The translations under genes and the position numbers were made by a program. From contig NZ_CP091277.1 in assembly GCF_029633965.1 (NCBI RefSeq), positions 803,940 through 867,939 on the forward strand: DNA of 64,000 nt, in the 5' to 3' direction. This document shows, piece by piece, positions 8,335 through 17,963 of this stretch. Below the pieces are notes generated by a model that searched no databases, was not told the origin of the DNA, and saw only the letters and a list, made by a program, of their open reading frames with translations. Origin of the DNA: Methanogenium sp. S4BF (GTDB lineage Archaea; Halobacteriota; Methanomicrobia; Methanomicrobiales; Methanomicrobiaceae). Position 1 is the stretch's first letter. Each line of letters opens with the position of its first letter.

Positions 8335-8380
8335 TGGTGCACATCATAATAAAAAATTGTGGTCAGACGCACCACGTGCG
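8335..8380 (-). promoter_or_regulatory. Promoter with palindromes before the RHH-acyl-CoA synthetase gene
   Basis: The 65-base gap between the two synthetase genes holds an inverted repeat CGCAC-CAC-GTGCG (8367-8379), an AT-rich TATA-like run near 8344-8357 and a palindromic GTGCAC (8337-8342) at the expected transcript start. GGTG-type half-sites recur into the start region. Placement around the TATA box suits a repressor site, and the RHH domain of the downstream protein is an obvious candidate to bind it. That link is inference. Confidence 0.45.
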
Positions 8381-8399
8381 TGAAAAAAGAAGAGGCCGA

Positions 8400-10064
8400 T
8401 CAGGAGTCGGCCGCACGCTTCAGTTCTGCTTCGCGCAGCACATTGCGTTTTATCTTTCCGGAGATAGTCTTTGGGAGCGAATCGACAAATTCGATGACCC
8501 GTGGATATTTGTATGGTGCAGTGGTCTGCTTCACGTGATTCTGCAGTTCGCGGATCAGGGGTTCCGAGCCTTCGAATCCCTGGTTCAGGACAACAAATGC
8601 CTTTACCACCATACCCCGTATCCGGTCCGGTGAACCGACAACCGCCGATTCCTGCACAGCCGGGTGCTCAAGGAGGGCGCTTTCCACCTCGAACGGCCCG
8701 ATGCGGTATCCGGAACTCTTGATGACGTCATCGTCCCTTCCGACAAACCAGAAGTAGCCGTCTTCATCGCGGTAGGCCTTGTCGCCGGTGTAATAGAATC
8801 CGTTCACGAAGGACTCTCTGTTGGCCTCTGCATTCCCGACATATTCCACAATCAGCCCGACGGGCCGGGGATTTAGGGAGATCGCGATACGCCCCTCTTC
8901 GTAGTCGCCGACCGGGTGCCCGTCGTCGTCGTGGAGCTCGATATGCCATCCGGGCGACGGCTTCCCCATGGAGCCGGGTTTGTTCTGGATGCAGGCAAAC
9001 GATGCGATGGCACAGCAGGTCTCGGTCTGGCCGTATCCTTCGTAGATCGTCTGGCCCGTCCCCTCTTCCCATACCTTGATGACTTCCGGGTTGAGCGGTT
9101 CACCGGCACTGCAGCAGTGGCGCAGTTCGGTGAGGTCATATTTTGCCAGATCGGCGATGATGAGCATCCGGTAGATAGTCGGGGGACAGCAGAATGTCGT
9201 CACCTCATACTTCTCGATGAGCGGGAGCAGTTCGGTCGCCTTGAATCGTCCCCAGACATCATAGATCAGCAGACACGTGCCCTGAATCCACTGGCCAAAG
9301 ATCTTTCCCCAGCCGCATTTCGCCCATCCGGTATCAGAATAGGTAAAATGCACGTCATTATCCCGGACATCCTGCCAGAGCTTTGCAGTGACAATGTGGC
9401 CCAGCGGATACGCATTGTTGTGCAGCACCATCTTTGCCTCCCCGGTGGTGCCGGAGGTGAAGTAGATGAGCATCGGATCGGTCGAACGGGTCCGGTTCGT
9501 ATACGGCATACTGACCTTGCGGTGGGATACCGGTGCCGGGTACAGCAGCTCCTCTTCATAGCTGACCCAGCCGTCCTTCTCCCCGTCGATAAGGAGCCGC
9601 GTCTGGAGTGACGGGCATTCCTCGTATATCTTATCGATTTTATCCGAATTTTCAAAGTCCGTGATGACCAGCCGGAAATTTCCCGCGTGAATCCGGTAAT
9701 GGAGATCTTTTGGGGTCAGGAGCGTGGGCACCGGACAGACAACGGCACCAAGTTTGATGATGGCAATGACAAAGATCCACCACTCAGGAACGCGGGGCAG
9801 CATGATCATGACCCGGTCGCCCTTGTTGATGCCAAATTTCAGCAGGATGTTTGCTGCCATATTGGAGAGGTTTTTCAGGTCCCGGAAGGTGTATTTCTTC
9901 TCATCCCCTTCCTGATTGGCCCAGATCATCGCCAGTTTGTTTCTGTCACGCCGTGCCCAGTCGTCGATGACATCATACCCAAAATTAAAAAATTCAGGTA
10001 CATCGATGGAGAATGTACGATAGGTCTCATCGTAATCCACCATGTTATACTCTGCATCTGCCAT
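8400..10064 (-). CDS. AMP-forming acyl-CoA synthetase (MacS-like)
   Basis: The protein of about 554 residues is a member of the acyl-adenylate-forming family and a close paralogue of its downstream neighbour. Both share long identical stretches such as LPKTISGKIKR and FVGRDDDVIK. Motifs seen are FTSGTTGEAKMV (ATP loop), YEGYGQTET, YYTGDKAY and the C-terminal lysine loop PKTISGKIKR. It should activate a short- or medium-chain carboxylic acid to acyl-CoA via acyl-AMP. The exact acid cannot be told from sequence. An upstream TTG at 10112 would add 16 residues, but a BRE/TATA at 10091-10105 places the transcript start just before ATG 10064, so I prefer that. Unlike its neighbour it has neither RHH domain nor charged tail. 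Confidence 0.92.
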   Translation of the reverse strand: MADAEYNMVDYDETYRTFSIDVPEFFNFGYDVIDDWARRDRNKLAMIWANQEGDEKKYTFRDLKNLSNMAANILLKFGINKGDRVMIMLPRVPEWWIFVIAIIKLGAVVCPVPTLLTPKDLHYRIHAGNFRLVITDFENSDKIDKIYEECPSLQTRLLIDGEKDGWVSYEEELLYPAPVSHRKVSMPYTNRTRSTDPMLIYFTSGTTGEAKMVLHNNAYPLGHIVTAKLWQDVRDNDVHFTYSDTGWAKCGWGKIFGQWIQGTCLLIYDVWGRFKATELLPLIEKYEVTTFCCPPTIYRMLIIADLAKYDLTELRHCCSAGEPLNPEVIKVWEEGTGQTIYEGYGQTETCCAIASFACIQNKPGSMGKPSPGWHIELHDDDGHPVGDYEEGRIAISLNPRPVGLIVEYVGNAEANRESFVNGFYYTGDKAYRDEDGYFWFVGRDDDVIKSSGYRIGPFEVESALLEHPAVQESAVVGSPDRIRGMVVKAFVVLNQGFEGSEPLIRELQNHVKQTTAPYKYPRVIEFVDSLPKTISGKIKRNVLREAELKRAADS

Positions 10065-10090
10065 AGAATCAGTATTTGTACGATGTGCGC

Positions 10091-10105
10091 GGGTATAGTT
10101 TTTCC
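10091..10105 (-). promoter_or_regulatory. BRE/TATA promoter of acyl-CoA synthetase gene
   Basis: On the minus strand GGAAAAACTATACCC gives a purine-rich BRE followed by a TATA-like core. It is about 30 bases before ATG 10064, the spacing expected for a leaderless or very short-leader archaeal transcript. It also argues against the upstream TTG start, which would overlap the promoter. Confidence 0.45.
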
Positions 10106-10130
10106 TTCTCAATAACGCCTTCCCGCCCGT

Positions 10131-12821
10131 TCACCAGAACCGATGGGTCTTGATGTAATTGCGTTCAGCCTTCAGAATTTCCCGGTAGAATTCGTCGCCG
10201 TCACACATCCGGGCAATGATGCGCGAGGCGTTCTCCGGCCCCACACCGCGTGCGGCAAGCGCCACCACCGCTTTTCTCCCGCTGGACAGCACGATGTTGG
10301 CATTCTTCATGAACCGCCGTTCCGTCGCCGCTTCATCCTCGTTCTTCTGCTTCTTTTTCACCGCGGGTATCAGTTCATCCTCCCACGGTTTGAGGGCGGC
10401 CACCAGCCGTGCCCCGCATTTCGGGCACTGGGGCGGATCGGCTACCCGGGACACTTTGGTCAGGCTCTTCCATGCCCGGCAGTTCATGCAGAACAAAAGG
10501 ATGTTGTCATCCTCGATTCGGCGCCGGACCGCGGCGATGATGGCATGATCGGCGCTGGGCGGCGGAATGAGGTCACGGGACGACGAAAGGCCCTCCCGCC
10601 CGATGGCCGAGAGCGGTGCGATGACCACCTCCGTCTCCCCGGACTGGATCTGCTGCACCAGCATTGCGGCCTCGTGCACGTCCATGATGGTGGTGAAGAG
10701 CTCCCGGTAGGTTTCGGTCTGGATGGGGGTGCCCTCAAAGGTGTCCAAAAGGCGGTGAATGCTGATCCGTTCGTAGTCGGCCTGCGGATCGATGGCCCCG
10801 AACTTCTTTGCGATCTGCACAATCTTCCACTTAAACAGAGCCGTTCGCTTCATCGCCAGCCGGAGCAGCCCTTCGATATGGGACGGGTCAACGGAATACA
10901 AGAGATCACGGATGTCTGCGGCCCGTATGGATGATGGGAGGCGGAACAAAATCCGGTAAGCACCCACCTCAATGCCCACACTTGACCCGTACCGGGCGGT
11001 CAGCAGAATGGAGAGAACGCGGGAGAGGGCCTCGTTTGCCTTATGCCCCCCGCAGATATTCATCACGACGCCTTCATCAAAGTGTTCGAGCGTCACCAGC
11101 CGGTCCGAACCGACCGGTGCACCACTCTCATCCATCGAGATGAGGATATCCTCGGCATAGGCCTCGGAGAGGGCTCCGGCATCATACGCCGCAAAGGAGC
11201 GGGTCCGGCGGAGGCGCCCGGTCTCCTGTGCGATGGCAAACGGCACCGGAATCTGCTCCCCCTCCCACGAGGGCAGTTCGCCGCGGGCTGCATGCGCCGG
11301 TTCAACGATGATCTTCCCGTCATCCAGATCAACGACCTCCCAGAGCTGGCCCTTCACAATAAAGGTCGCACCGGTGTTGATCCAGCCGATAACAAAGGAC
11401 TCGTCAAGGGTGCCCACCGTCCGGCGGGAGACCAGATCAAAGATCTGCACCTTCTTCTCATCCGGGATCATCGAGAGATTGCCGTACAGGTAGGTCCGGC
11501 ACCTCCCCGTCCGGGTCAGGAGACTGCCATCCATCCGGATGAGCCGGTGCTCAGCCATCTGCCGACATACGTCAGGGATTGCACCGGTGTCCGAAAACCC
11601 GTAGGCCCGCTCAATAATGGCCGTCACCCGTTCCAGGGTGATTTCGCCATACTCCACCAGAAGGGCCGCAATCTGGTTCGCGAGCACATCCAGTGCACCA
11701 TGGATGATGCTGACATCCTCGGACTCATTCTCCTTCGCCCGGCGGGTAATCACCAGCGATTCACAGAGGTCGTCAAATCCGGTGGAAAGAATGGTGCCAT
11801 GCGAAACGGTGTCCAGACGGTGGCCGGCCCGCCCTACCCGCTGGAGAAGGCGCGAGACCTCACGGGGGGAGCCGAACTGGATGACCCGTTCGATGTGCCC
11901 GATATCAATGCCCAGCTCCATGGACGAGGTGCAGATGAGGGACCGGATCTCCCCCCGTTTAAAGCGGTCCTCAGCGTCGATACGGATCTCCTTCGAAAGC
12001 GAACCGTGATGCACCTCCACATCGCCCCGCTCGTACAGGCGGTGCCCCAGCGCCTCGGCGGTCGAACGCGTATTGACAAACAGCAGGGACGATTTTTCAT
12101 GGTCGATGCACCGCTCCACCGCCCGCACCTGCGAATCAAAGTCCTCCCCGGCAAACCGGACCGAAACATCCATATGCGGTGCGGCGGGGATATTGACAAT
12201 CGCATGCGGCCGTCCGTTCCCCGTCAGAAAGGCCGCCACCTCTTCCGGATTTCCCACCGTAGCCGAAAGGCCGATTCGCTGGAACTCCCCCGCATATGCG
12301 GCAAGGCGCTCAAGGGCGATGGATAACTGCGCCCCGCGTTTGCTTCCGGCGAGTTCATGAATCTCATCGATGATGACATACCGGACATTCGGCAGATGCT
12401 CCCGGAGGCGTTTGCCGATGAAAAGCGCCTGCAGGGTCTCCGGCGTGGTGATCAACAGGTCAGGCGGGTTCAGCGCCTGTTTTCTCCGTTCATACTGCGA
12501 GGTGTCCCCGTGCCGGACGCCAACGGAGAGCCCCAGCTCATGGCACCACCACTGCAGGCGAAAGAGAATATCACGGTTCAGGGAGCGAAGCGGGGTGATA
12601 TAGATGGCCTTAAACCCGCTCCCTGGCACCCGGAGCAGCTGGTCAAATACCGGGAGCATCGCACTCTCCGTCTTGCCGGTGCCCGTCGGTGCGATGAGCA
12701 GGAGATGGTGCCCTTCACAGATCGGCGGGATGGCCTTCTGCTGGGTAAAAGAGAGCTCCTGAAAATTTCGCTTCAGCAGGGTCTCCTGAATTTCCGGAGA
12801 CAGCAGGCTACGCACGGGCAT
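10131..12821 (-). CDS. lhr: Lhr-type superfamily 2 DNA helicase
   Basis: The 896-residue protein is an Lhr (large helicase-related) family enzyme. Walker A APTGTGKTES lies at about 44-53, DEIH at 152-155 and SAT at 186-188. The second RecA domain contains FVNTRSTAE and the QRVGRAGHR box. Winged-helix and Lhr-core C-terminal regions follow. Near the C terminus is a zinc-ribbon pattern CMNC...CPKC (about 770-800). Family members are 3'-5' helicases used in DNA repair and restart of stalled forks. The start overlaps the end of the phosphoesterase gene by 14 bases, so translation of the two is probably coupled. Length and motifs are complete. Confidence 0.92.
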   Translation of the reverse strand: MPVRSLLSPEIQETLLKRNFQELSFTQQKAIPPICEGHHLLLIAPTGTGKTESAMLPVFDQLLRVPGSGFKAIYITPLRSLNRDILFRLQWWCHELGLSVGVRHGDTSQYERRKQALNPPDLLITTPETLQALFIGKRLREHLPNVRYVIIDEIHELAGSKRGAQLSIALERLAAYAGEFQRIGLSATVGNPEEVAAFLTGNGRPHAIVNIPAAPHMDVSVRFAGEDFDSQVRAVERCIDHEKSSLLFVNTRSTAEALGHRLYERGDVEVHHGSLSKEIRIDAEDRFKRGEIRSLICTSSMELGIDIGHIERVIQFGSPREVSRLLQRVGRAGHRLDTVSHGTILSTGFDDLCESLVITRRAKENESEDVSIIHGALDVLANQIAALLVEYGEITLERVTAIIERAYGFSDTGAIPDVCRQMAEHRLIRMDGSLLTRTGRCRTYLYGNLSMIPDEKKVQIFDLVSRRTVGTLDESFVIGWINTGATFIVKGQLWEVVDLDDGKIIVEPAHAARGELPSWEGEQIPVPFAIAQETGRLRRTRSFAAYDAGALSEAYAEDILISMDESGAPVGSDRLVTLEHFDEGVVMNICGGHKANEALSRVLSILLTARYGSSVGIEVGAYRILFRLPSSIRAADIRDLLYSVDPSHIEGLLRLAMKRTALFKWKIVQIAKKFGAIDPQADYERISIHRLLDTFEGTPIQTETYRELFTTIMDVHEAAMLVQQIQSGETEVVIAPLSAIGREGLSSSRDLIPPPSADHAIIAAVRRRIEDDNILLFCMNCRAWKSLTKVSRVADPPQCPKCGARLVAALKPWEDELIPAVKKKQKNEDEAATERRFMKNANIVLSSGRKAVVALAARGVGPENASRIIARMCDGDEFYREILKAERNYIKTHRFW

Positions 12822-13566
12822 CTGACATCAGTGCTCCCAGTCGGTCAATGTATGTCCCGTCGCCTAAGAATACTTCGGCAGATTCTGTATCAAAACACCG
12901 GGACACCGGGCTCAGTCTGCTCGCATGAATGGTGCGGACATCAATCCCTCCTGCGTACTCAAAGAAGGCCGGCATGAAGAGAATGCGGGTGCTCCGGCCG
13001 CCGGTATGGGAAACAATCCCGGCACACGCCTCCTTCACCTCTGCCAGCAGATAGGCCGGCTGTGCCCGCAGTGCACACCCCACCTCGTCATACAGGCTCA
13101 CGACCGGATGGTGATGGCCGCATACAATCAGGTTCCCCGCCGATTCGGGAGGCAGGTGCATATGCCCGTGCACATACCACGTGCCGTCAAGCATGGCGCC
13201 GCTCTTCGGCAGCAGCTCCGCCTCCTGTAAGAACCGTTCGATGCCCCCGTCGTGGTTCCCCGGTATCAGCCGGAACGCAATTCGTTTTCGGATGGTTTCC
13301 AGAATACCGGGGAGTTCTGCAAACTCCTGCCGGCTCATCATGGGAACCGAATGCTTCAGGTCTCCCAGAAACAGCAGCAGATCCGGGTCTGTTTCGTCAA
13401 TACACGCACAGATGCGACTGAGGCGGTCATTGCTGTTGCTTGCGATGTGCACGCCGTTCCGGGAGAAGCCGGATTCGGCACCGAAATGGGCATCAGCAAT
13501 CACGAGCAGCCTGCACCGGTTTTTCATCAGGAGCGCAGGGCCGCCGGGAATAAACTCCGGGGTCAT
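12808..13566 (-). CDS. Calcineurin-like phosphoesterase (Rpe-like, COG1407)
   Basis: The 252-residue protein carries all metallophosphoesterase motifs in order: DAHF (25-28), GDLKH (68-72), GNHD (103-106), HGHMH (133-137) and GHHHP (150-154). It fits COG1407, predicted ICC-like phosphoesterases. In haloarchaea a member called Rpe is encoded with RPA and the RPA-associated protein. Here it sits between an RPAP-like gene (four bases upstream) and lhr (overlapping), so a role in single-stranded-DNA metabolism or repair is a fair inference. Two metal ions in the active site are expected; the substrate is unknown. An internal ATG at 13527 is a possible shorter start. Confidence 0.85.
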   Translation of the reverse strand: MTPEFIPGGPALLMKNRCRLLVIADAHFGAESGFSRNGVHIASNSNDRLSRICACIDETDPDLLLFLGDLKHSVPMMSRQEFAELPGILETIRKRIAFRLIPGNHDGGIERFLQEAELLPKSGAMLDGTWYVHGHMHLPPESAGNLIVCGHHHPVVSLYDEVGCALRAQPAYLLAEVKEACAGIVSHTGGRSTRILFMPAFFEYAGGIDVRTIHASRLSPVSRCFDTESAEVFLGDGTYIDRLGALMSDARA

Positions 13567-13570
13567 CGTC

Positions 13571-14272
13571 TTACAATAGTCGTATCAGGTCCGGTTTTGG
13601 CTGATAACAGTCGCCGTCCTCGATCATCGTCTTCAGAGCGGCACGGGTTGTTTCGCGGGTGATGCCCCTGGTCTCCAGTGCGGCCATCAGTGCATCGAGA
13701 CGTACGGTATTTTTCTCATCGGAGCCGTTCCGGATCTCCTGAACAACGGCTATCAGTACAGCATCGTCCACCACCGGTTCCGGCGCTGCAGGGGCCGGGG
13801 TTCCGGTGAGCACGGTGGAAAGTGCCGTTTCAGTCATTTTGCACAGCTGTTTTTTCCGGTCCGGCTCCATATCCGGCTGCTCAAGCAGGGTGATAAGGTC
13901 GTCTGCTGCTGCAAGAACAAACGTGTCCCGGACGGAACGGGACACCGGCACCAGCGTTTCGAGCATGGGCATGCATTCCCCTGCCGTGCACCGAATGCCT
14001 GCCGCACAGAGCACAAACGCCGGAAGGGCAGTCTCTTTCAGAACAGCAGAGATATCCTTATTTGCGGTATGATACCCCACAACAAGCATGCCCGTCGGGT
14101 CATAGAGCGTGAGATGGACAACAGGTTTATTCGTATCCGGAACCTCCGTAAGTGCGCCGCAAAAAAGGCATTTGGTTATTGTTCTCCCGGAAAGAGCACG
14201 AATCCCATTATTCTTTATGGTGGCCCTCCCGGAATTCAGATCGCCGGCGAATAGTTTCTGGTACGGTTCCAT
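13571..14272 (-). CDS. RPA-associated protein-like OB-fold protein (COG3390)
   Basis: The 233-residue protein starts with an OB-fold-like segment: SGRTITKCLFCGALTEV, then VVHLTLYDPTGMLVVGYH. It has a helical middle, an A/P-rich linker and a C-terminal winged-helix-like part ending DGDCYQPKPDLIRLL. This order fits the archaeal RPA-associated protein family (COG3390), whose members are encoded with RPA and help form single-stranded-DNA-binding complexes. It is the first gene of a tight operon with a phosphoesterase and Lhr, and diverges from rfcS-mcm. No RPA gene is adjacent. The family call rests on layout and context and is less certain than that of its neighbours. Confidence 0.65.
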   Translation of the reverse strand: MEPYQKLFAGDLNSGRATIKNNGIRALSGRTITKCLFCGALTEVPDTNKPVVHLTLYDPTGMLVVGYHTANKDISAVLKETALPAFVLCAAGIRCTAGECMPMLETLVPVSRSVRDTFVLAAADDLITLLEQPDMEPDRKKQLCKMTETALSTVLTGTPAPAAPEPVVDDAVLIAVVQEIRNGSDEKNTVRLDALMAALETRGITRETTRAALKTMIEDGDCYQPKPDLIRLL

Positions 14273-14472
14273 GCAAGTATCCTGTTCTATTTCTTTGTGC
14301 GGACAATCCTATATGCTATCGGATGGGGGCAAACACACCATTCATAAAAAATATGAGGCAGATACAAAATAATAGACAACAACCGGTTTATCTTATACTC
14401 TTTATGTGCAGAATATGTTAGCAACAAATGTATACTGTCTGCGGTATCTGAGTACACAGGTTAGGGGAATAT

Positions 14473-15441
14473 ATGACTGCAAATACAATCTGGATTGAAA
14501 AATACCGTCCGATGGTGCTGGATGATATTGTCGGGCAGGACGAGATCGTTTCCCGCCTGAAGTCATATGTCATTTCAGGAAACCTCCCGCATCTGTTGTT
14601 CACCGGCAATGCGGGCATCGGAAAGACAACATCTGCCGTTGCTCTGGCACGGGAATTTTTTGGCGATACCTGGCAGATGAATTTCCGGGAACTGAATGCG
14701 TCGGATGAGCGGGGAATCGATGTCGTCAGAAACCAGATCAAGCAGTTTGCGCGGACAGCACCGCTCGGGGGAGCGGAGTTCAAGATCCTCTTCCTCGATG
14801 AGGCGGATGCACTGACCCCGGATGCACAGGCCGCCCTTCGCCGCACGATGGAGAATTACGCACCAAACTGCCGGTTTGTTCTCTCCTGCAATTACTCCTC
14901 AAAAATCATCGACCCCATCCAGAGCAGATGCGCCATATACCGCTTCCGGCCCCTCTCAAAAGAAGCCATTACAACTGAAATCTCCCGGATTACCACGACA
15001 GAAGGCCTGGAATGCTCCCCGGAGGCGCTGGATGCCATCGTCTATGTCGCACAGGGCGACATGCGAAAGGCCATCAATGCACTGCAGGGCGCGGCAATTG
15101 TCAGCACGCAGATCACAGGCGACATGGTGTATGAGATCACATCGACCGCACGGCCGGAGGAGATTGAGGGGCTGATGCAGACGTCGGTTGCCGGTGACTA
15201 TGAAGGGGCAGAGGCCCTGGTGCATGAACTCCTCTATTCACGCGGCATTGCGCCCAATGAACTGATAAACCAGATGTACCGGTCCATTATCCGGCTTCCC
15301 CTTGAACGCCGGCTGAAGACACAATTAATATCGCACCTTGGCGAAGCAGATTTCCGCCTCAGTGAAGGGGCGAACAGCGAGATACAGATGGAAGCACTGA
15401 TAGCAAATATTGTCCTGAGTGCTGATTCCATGAAACAGTGA
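14473..15441 (+). CDS. rfcS: Replication factor C small subunit
   Basis: The 322-residue AAA+ protein starts [19 protein letters not shown], the standard RFC small subunit opening. Walker [10 protein letters not shown] is at about 44-52, Walker B LDEADALT near 107-114 and the SRC arginine-finger motif near 152. RFC loads the PCNA sliding clamp onto primer-template junctions at replication forks. All catalytic motifs are canonical, unlike the second copy at 23797. The mcm gene follows after 14 bases, so the two are probably co-transcribed. The start has GGTTAGGGGAAT just upstream. Confidence 0.96.
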   Translation: MTANTIWIEKYRPMVLDDIVGQDEIVSRLKSYVISGNLPHLLFTGNAGIGKTTSAVALAREFFGDTWQMNFRELNASDERGIDVVRNQIKQFARTAPLGGAEFKILFLDEADALTPDAQAALRRTMENYAPNCRFVLSCNYSSKIIDPIQSRCAIYRFRPLSKEAITTEISRITTTEGLECSPEALDAIVYVAQGDMRKAINALQGAAIVSTQITGDMVYEITSTARPEEIEGLMQTSVAGDYEGAEALVHELLYSRGIAPNELINQMYRSIIRLPLERRLKTQLISHLGEADFRLSEGANSEIQMEALIANIVLSADSMKQ

Positions 15442-15455
15442 GGAGGCACAACCGG

Positions 15456-17585
15456 GTGGAAGACGAGATTGACGACATAGAGATTACCGACCGGGCAGCC
15501 GACTGGAACAAATTTCTCAAGAAACACTACCGCAAAGAGATAGGCGAGATCAGCGCACAGTATCCGCACCTGAAATCCCTTGAGATCGATTACCGTGAAA
15601 TCTCCAAGTGGGGAAAGACCGGGCTTGAAATCGCCGATGAACTCCTGAACAATCCAGGAAAGGTGATCGGAGATGTGAAGGATGCCATCCGGAACTACAA
15701 CCTGATCTTCACAAAGGATGAGGAGGGAAAAACGGATACGATCAATATCCGGTTCCGGTGCCTTCCCCGCAAAATCGATGTGCGTGACATCCGCTCCCAC
15801 CACATCAACACCTTCATCTCGGTGGAGGGGATTCTCAGGAAGACCACCGAAGTGCGTCCGCGGCTGACCCATGCGGTCTTCCGCTGCCTGATGTGCGGCA
15901 CCATGACCGCACCCTACCGGCAGGAGTATGCACGGTTCACGGAACCCTACCGCCCCTGCGCCCAGTGTGAGCGGCAGACCAAAATGGACCTTGTACCGGC
16001 CCTCTCCACCTTTGTCGATGCACAGAAGCTGCGCATTCAGGAGTCACCCGAAGGGCTCCGGGGCGGGGAGCAGCCGCAGACGCTTGACGTAGACGTCACC
16101 GACGACCTGACGGGGACCGTCTCTCCGGGTGACCGCATCATCGTCAACGGCATCCTCCGTTCGGTACAGCGGATGAATCACGGCCAGAAAAGCACGCTCT
16201 TTGACATCTATATCGAAGCCAATTCGATTGAGATAGGCGAAAAGGAGTTCGAAGAGGTGGCCATCTCAGAACAGGAGGAGAAGACGATCCTGGATCTGAG
16301 CAAGGATCCCGAAATATATGAGAAGATATCCCACTCCATCGCACCCTCCATCTACGGCATGCAGGATGTGAAGACGGCCATATCCCTCGTGCTCTTTGGC
16401 GGCATTGCAAAAGAGCTGCCGGACGGCAGTCACCTCCGTGGGGATATCCATATGCTCCTCGTGGGAGATCCGGGTATTGCAAAATCGCAGGTACTCCGGT
16501 ATGTCATCAAACTCTCCCCGCGTGGCATCTACACCAGTGGCAAGTCGTCCACGTCTGCCGGGCTGACCGCAACTGCGGTGAAAGACGAATTTGGTGACGG
16601 ACGCTGGACCCTTGAGGCAGGTGCGCTGGTCCTTGCGGACATGGGTATCGCTGCGGTCGATGAGATGGACAAGATGGCAAAAGAAGACCGCAGTGCACTG
16701 CACGAAGCGATGGAACAGCAGACTGTATCCATCGCAAAGGCAGGCATCACCGCCACCCTGAAGACGCGGTGCGCCCTTCTCGGAGCGGCAAACCCAAAGA
16801 TGGGGCGGTTCGATGAGTATGCCCCTATCGCAGAGCAGATCAATATGCCGCCGTCCCTGCTGTCGCGTTTTGACCTCATCTTCATCATGGAGGACAAACC
16901 GGAAGAGAAACTGGACCGGGCCATTGGTGAGCATATCCTGAAGTCCCACAGTGTCGGTGAGCTGATTCAGCACAACAGCAAATTCCCGATTGAAGGCATC
17001 GATGAGGACTACATCACCCGGCAGCTTGCACCGGTCACACCGGAGATTGAACCCCTGCTGTTCCGGAAATACATCGCCTATGCAAAGAGGAACTGCTTCC
17101 CCATCCTCACGGATGAGGCCCGCGAACACATCATGGGGTATTACCTGAATCTGCGGGCCCTTGCAGACGACAACAGCAAACCGGTCCCGGTTACCGCGCG
17201 GCAGCTGGAAGGACTGGTGCGTCTGGCAGAGGCAAGCGCACGTATCCGTCTGAGTAATGAGATTGATTTTTCTGATGCGGACCGGGTCATCGCAATTGCC
17301 GACCGGTGCCTGAAGAAAGTGGCGTATGACGCGGAGACCGGCACCTATGATATTGACAAGCTGGTCACCGGGGTCTCAAAGAAACGCCGTGATATTGCAC
17401 GGATACTCAAAGAGACGATCCGTGAACTGGCGGACGACAAAGGCTTTGCCCAGACCTCTGATATCACCAGCCATCTGGTGGCATCCGGGTACAACAAGGA
17501 TGACATTGAAAAGATGATCGAACAACTGACCAAATCCGGTGAGGCGCTCGAACCGCGGCACGGGGTCCTGCGGCTTCTCAATTAG
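15456..17585 (+). CDS. mcm: MCM replicative helicase
   Basis: The product (709 residues) is the minichromosome maintenance helicase that unwinds DNA at the fork as a hexamer. The N-terminal domain has a zinc finger, CLMCG...CAQCE (about 144-176). The AAA+ domain has Walker A GDPGIAKS (about 337-344), Walker B DEMDKM (about 402-407) and arginine finger SRFDLIF, and a winged helix closes the C terminus. A GTG at 15438 is in frame, but GAGGAGG at 15440-15446 can only serve the GTG at 15456, so I start there (EDEIDDIEITDRA). It lies just behind rfcS and is a normal full-length single archaeal MCM. Confidence 0.95.
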   Translation: MEDEIDDIEITDRAADWNKFLKKHYRKEIGEISAQYPHLKSLEIDYREISKWGKTGLEIADELLNNPGKVIGDVKDAIRNYNLIFTKDEEGKTDTINIRFRCLPRKIDVRDIRSHHINTFISVEGILRKTTEVRPRLTHAVFRCLMCGTMTAPYRQEYARFTEPYRPCAQCERQTKMDLVPALSTFVDAQKLRIQESPEGLRGGEQPQTLDVDVTDDLTGTVSPGDRIIVNGILRSVQRMNHGQKSTLFDIYIEANSIEIGEKEFEEVAISEQEEKTILDLSKDPEIYEKISHSIAPSIYGMQDVKTAISLVLFGGIAKELPDGSHLRGDIHMLLVGDPGIAKSQVLRYVIKLSPRGIYTSGKSSTSAGLTATAVKDEFGDGRWTLEAGALVLADMGIAAVDEMDKMAKEDRSALHEAMEQQTVSIAKAGITATLKTRCALLGAANPKMGRFDEYAPIAEQINMPPSLLSRFDLIFIMEDKPEEKLDRAIGEHILKSHSVGELIQHNSKFPIEGIDEDYITRQLAPVTPEIEPLLFRKYIAYAKRNCFPILTDEAREHIMGYYLNLRALADDNSKPVPVTARQLEGLVRLAEASARIRLSNEIDFSDADRVIAIADRCLKKVAYDAETGTYDIDKLVTGVSKKRRDIARILKETIRELADDKGFAQTSDITSHLVASGYNKDDIEKMIEQLTKSGEALEPRHGVLRLLN

Positions 17586-17633
17586 AGCATACGAACCAGT
17601 GGTTTAATTGATTCACCGGAGAAACCACAATTT

Positions 17634-17963
17634 ATGACAAGAGATGATATTCAGGCTGCCTTCGAGGCAGGAATAAAACTGGGTGCCCTGTACCACCAGT
17701 GGGTGGGCACCCCGATATCCCCGGATACGGCCAAATCCGTTGAGACGGCCATCGCAAACGCGGTCGCCCTGCAGCCCTGTGTGGACTCGGTTTCTGTCAC
17801 CATCAACACCGATATGATGGAAAGAAATCCCTTCGGGTACAGCGAACTGGCAGGAAAGATGCTCGAGGTTGAGATTCAGACCACCGCAGGAGACGCGACA
17901 TGCACCGCATCCCTGAAATTTGACGGTGAATATCCCCTGATGGAAATTCTTGATATCAGATGA
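17634..17963 (+). CDS. mptD: Archaeal dihydroneopterin aldolase MptD (DUF372)
   Basis: The 109-residue protein opens with FEAGIKLGALYHQWVGTP, the hallmark of the MptD family, and later has NPFGYSELAGKMLEV. MptD cleaves 7,8-dihydroneopterin to 6-hydroxymethyl-dihydropterin and glycolaldehyde in the biosynthesis of tetrahydromethanopterin, the C1 carrier of methanogens. It is unrelated in fold to bacterial FolB. The ATG is preceded by ACCACAATTT and the gene follows mcm by 48 bases. Its stop overlaps the ATG of the TatD-like gene. The length agrees with the family. Confidence 0.85.
   Translation: MTRDDIQAAFEAGIKLGALYHQWVGTPISPDTAKSVETAIANAVALQPCVDSVSVTINTDMMERNPFGYSELAGKMLEVEIQTTAGDATCTASLKFDGEYPLMEILDIR

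Noticed and set aside
10143-12977. Long plus-strand ORFs opposite lhr
   Set aside because: They are shadows of the GC-rich lhr coding strand; Lhr has all family motifs.
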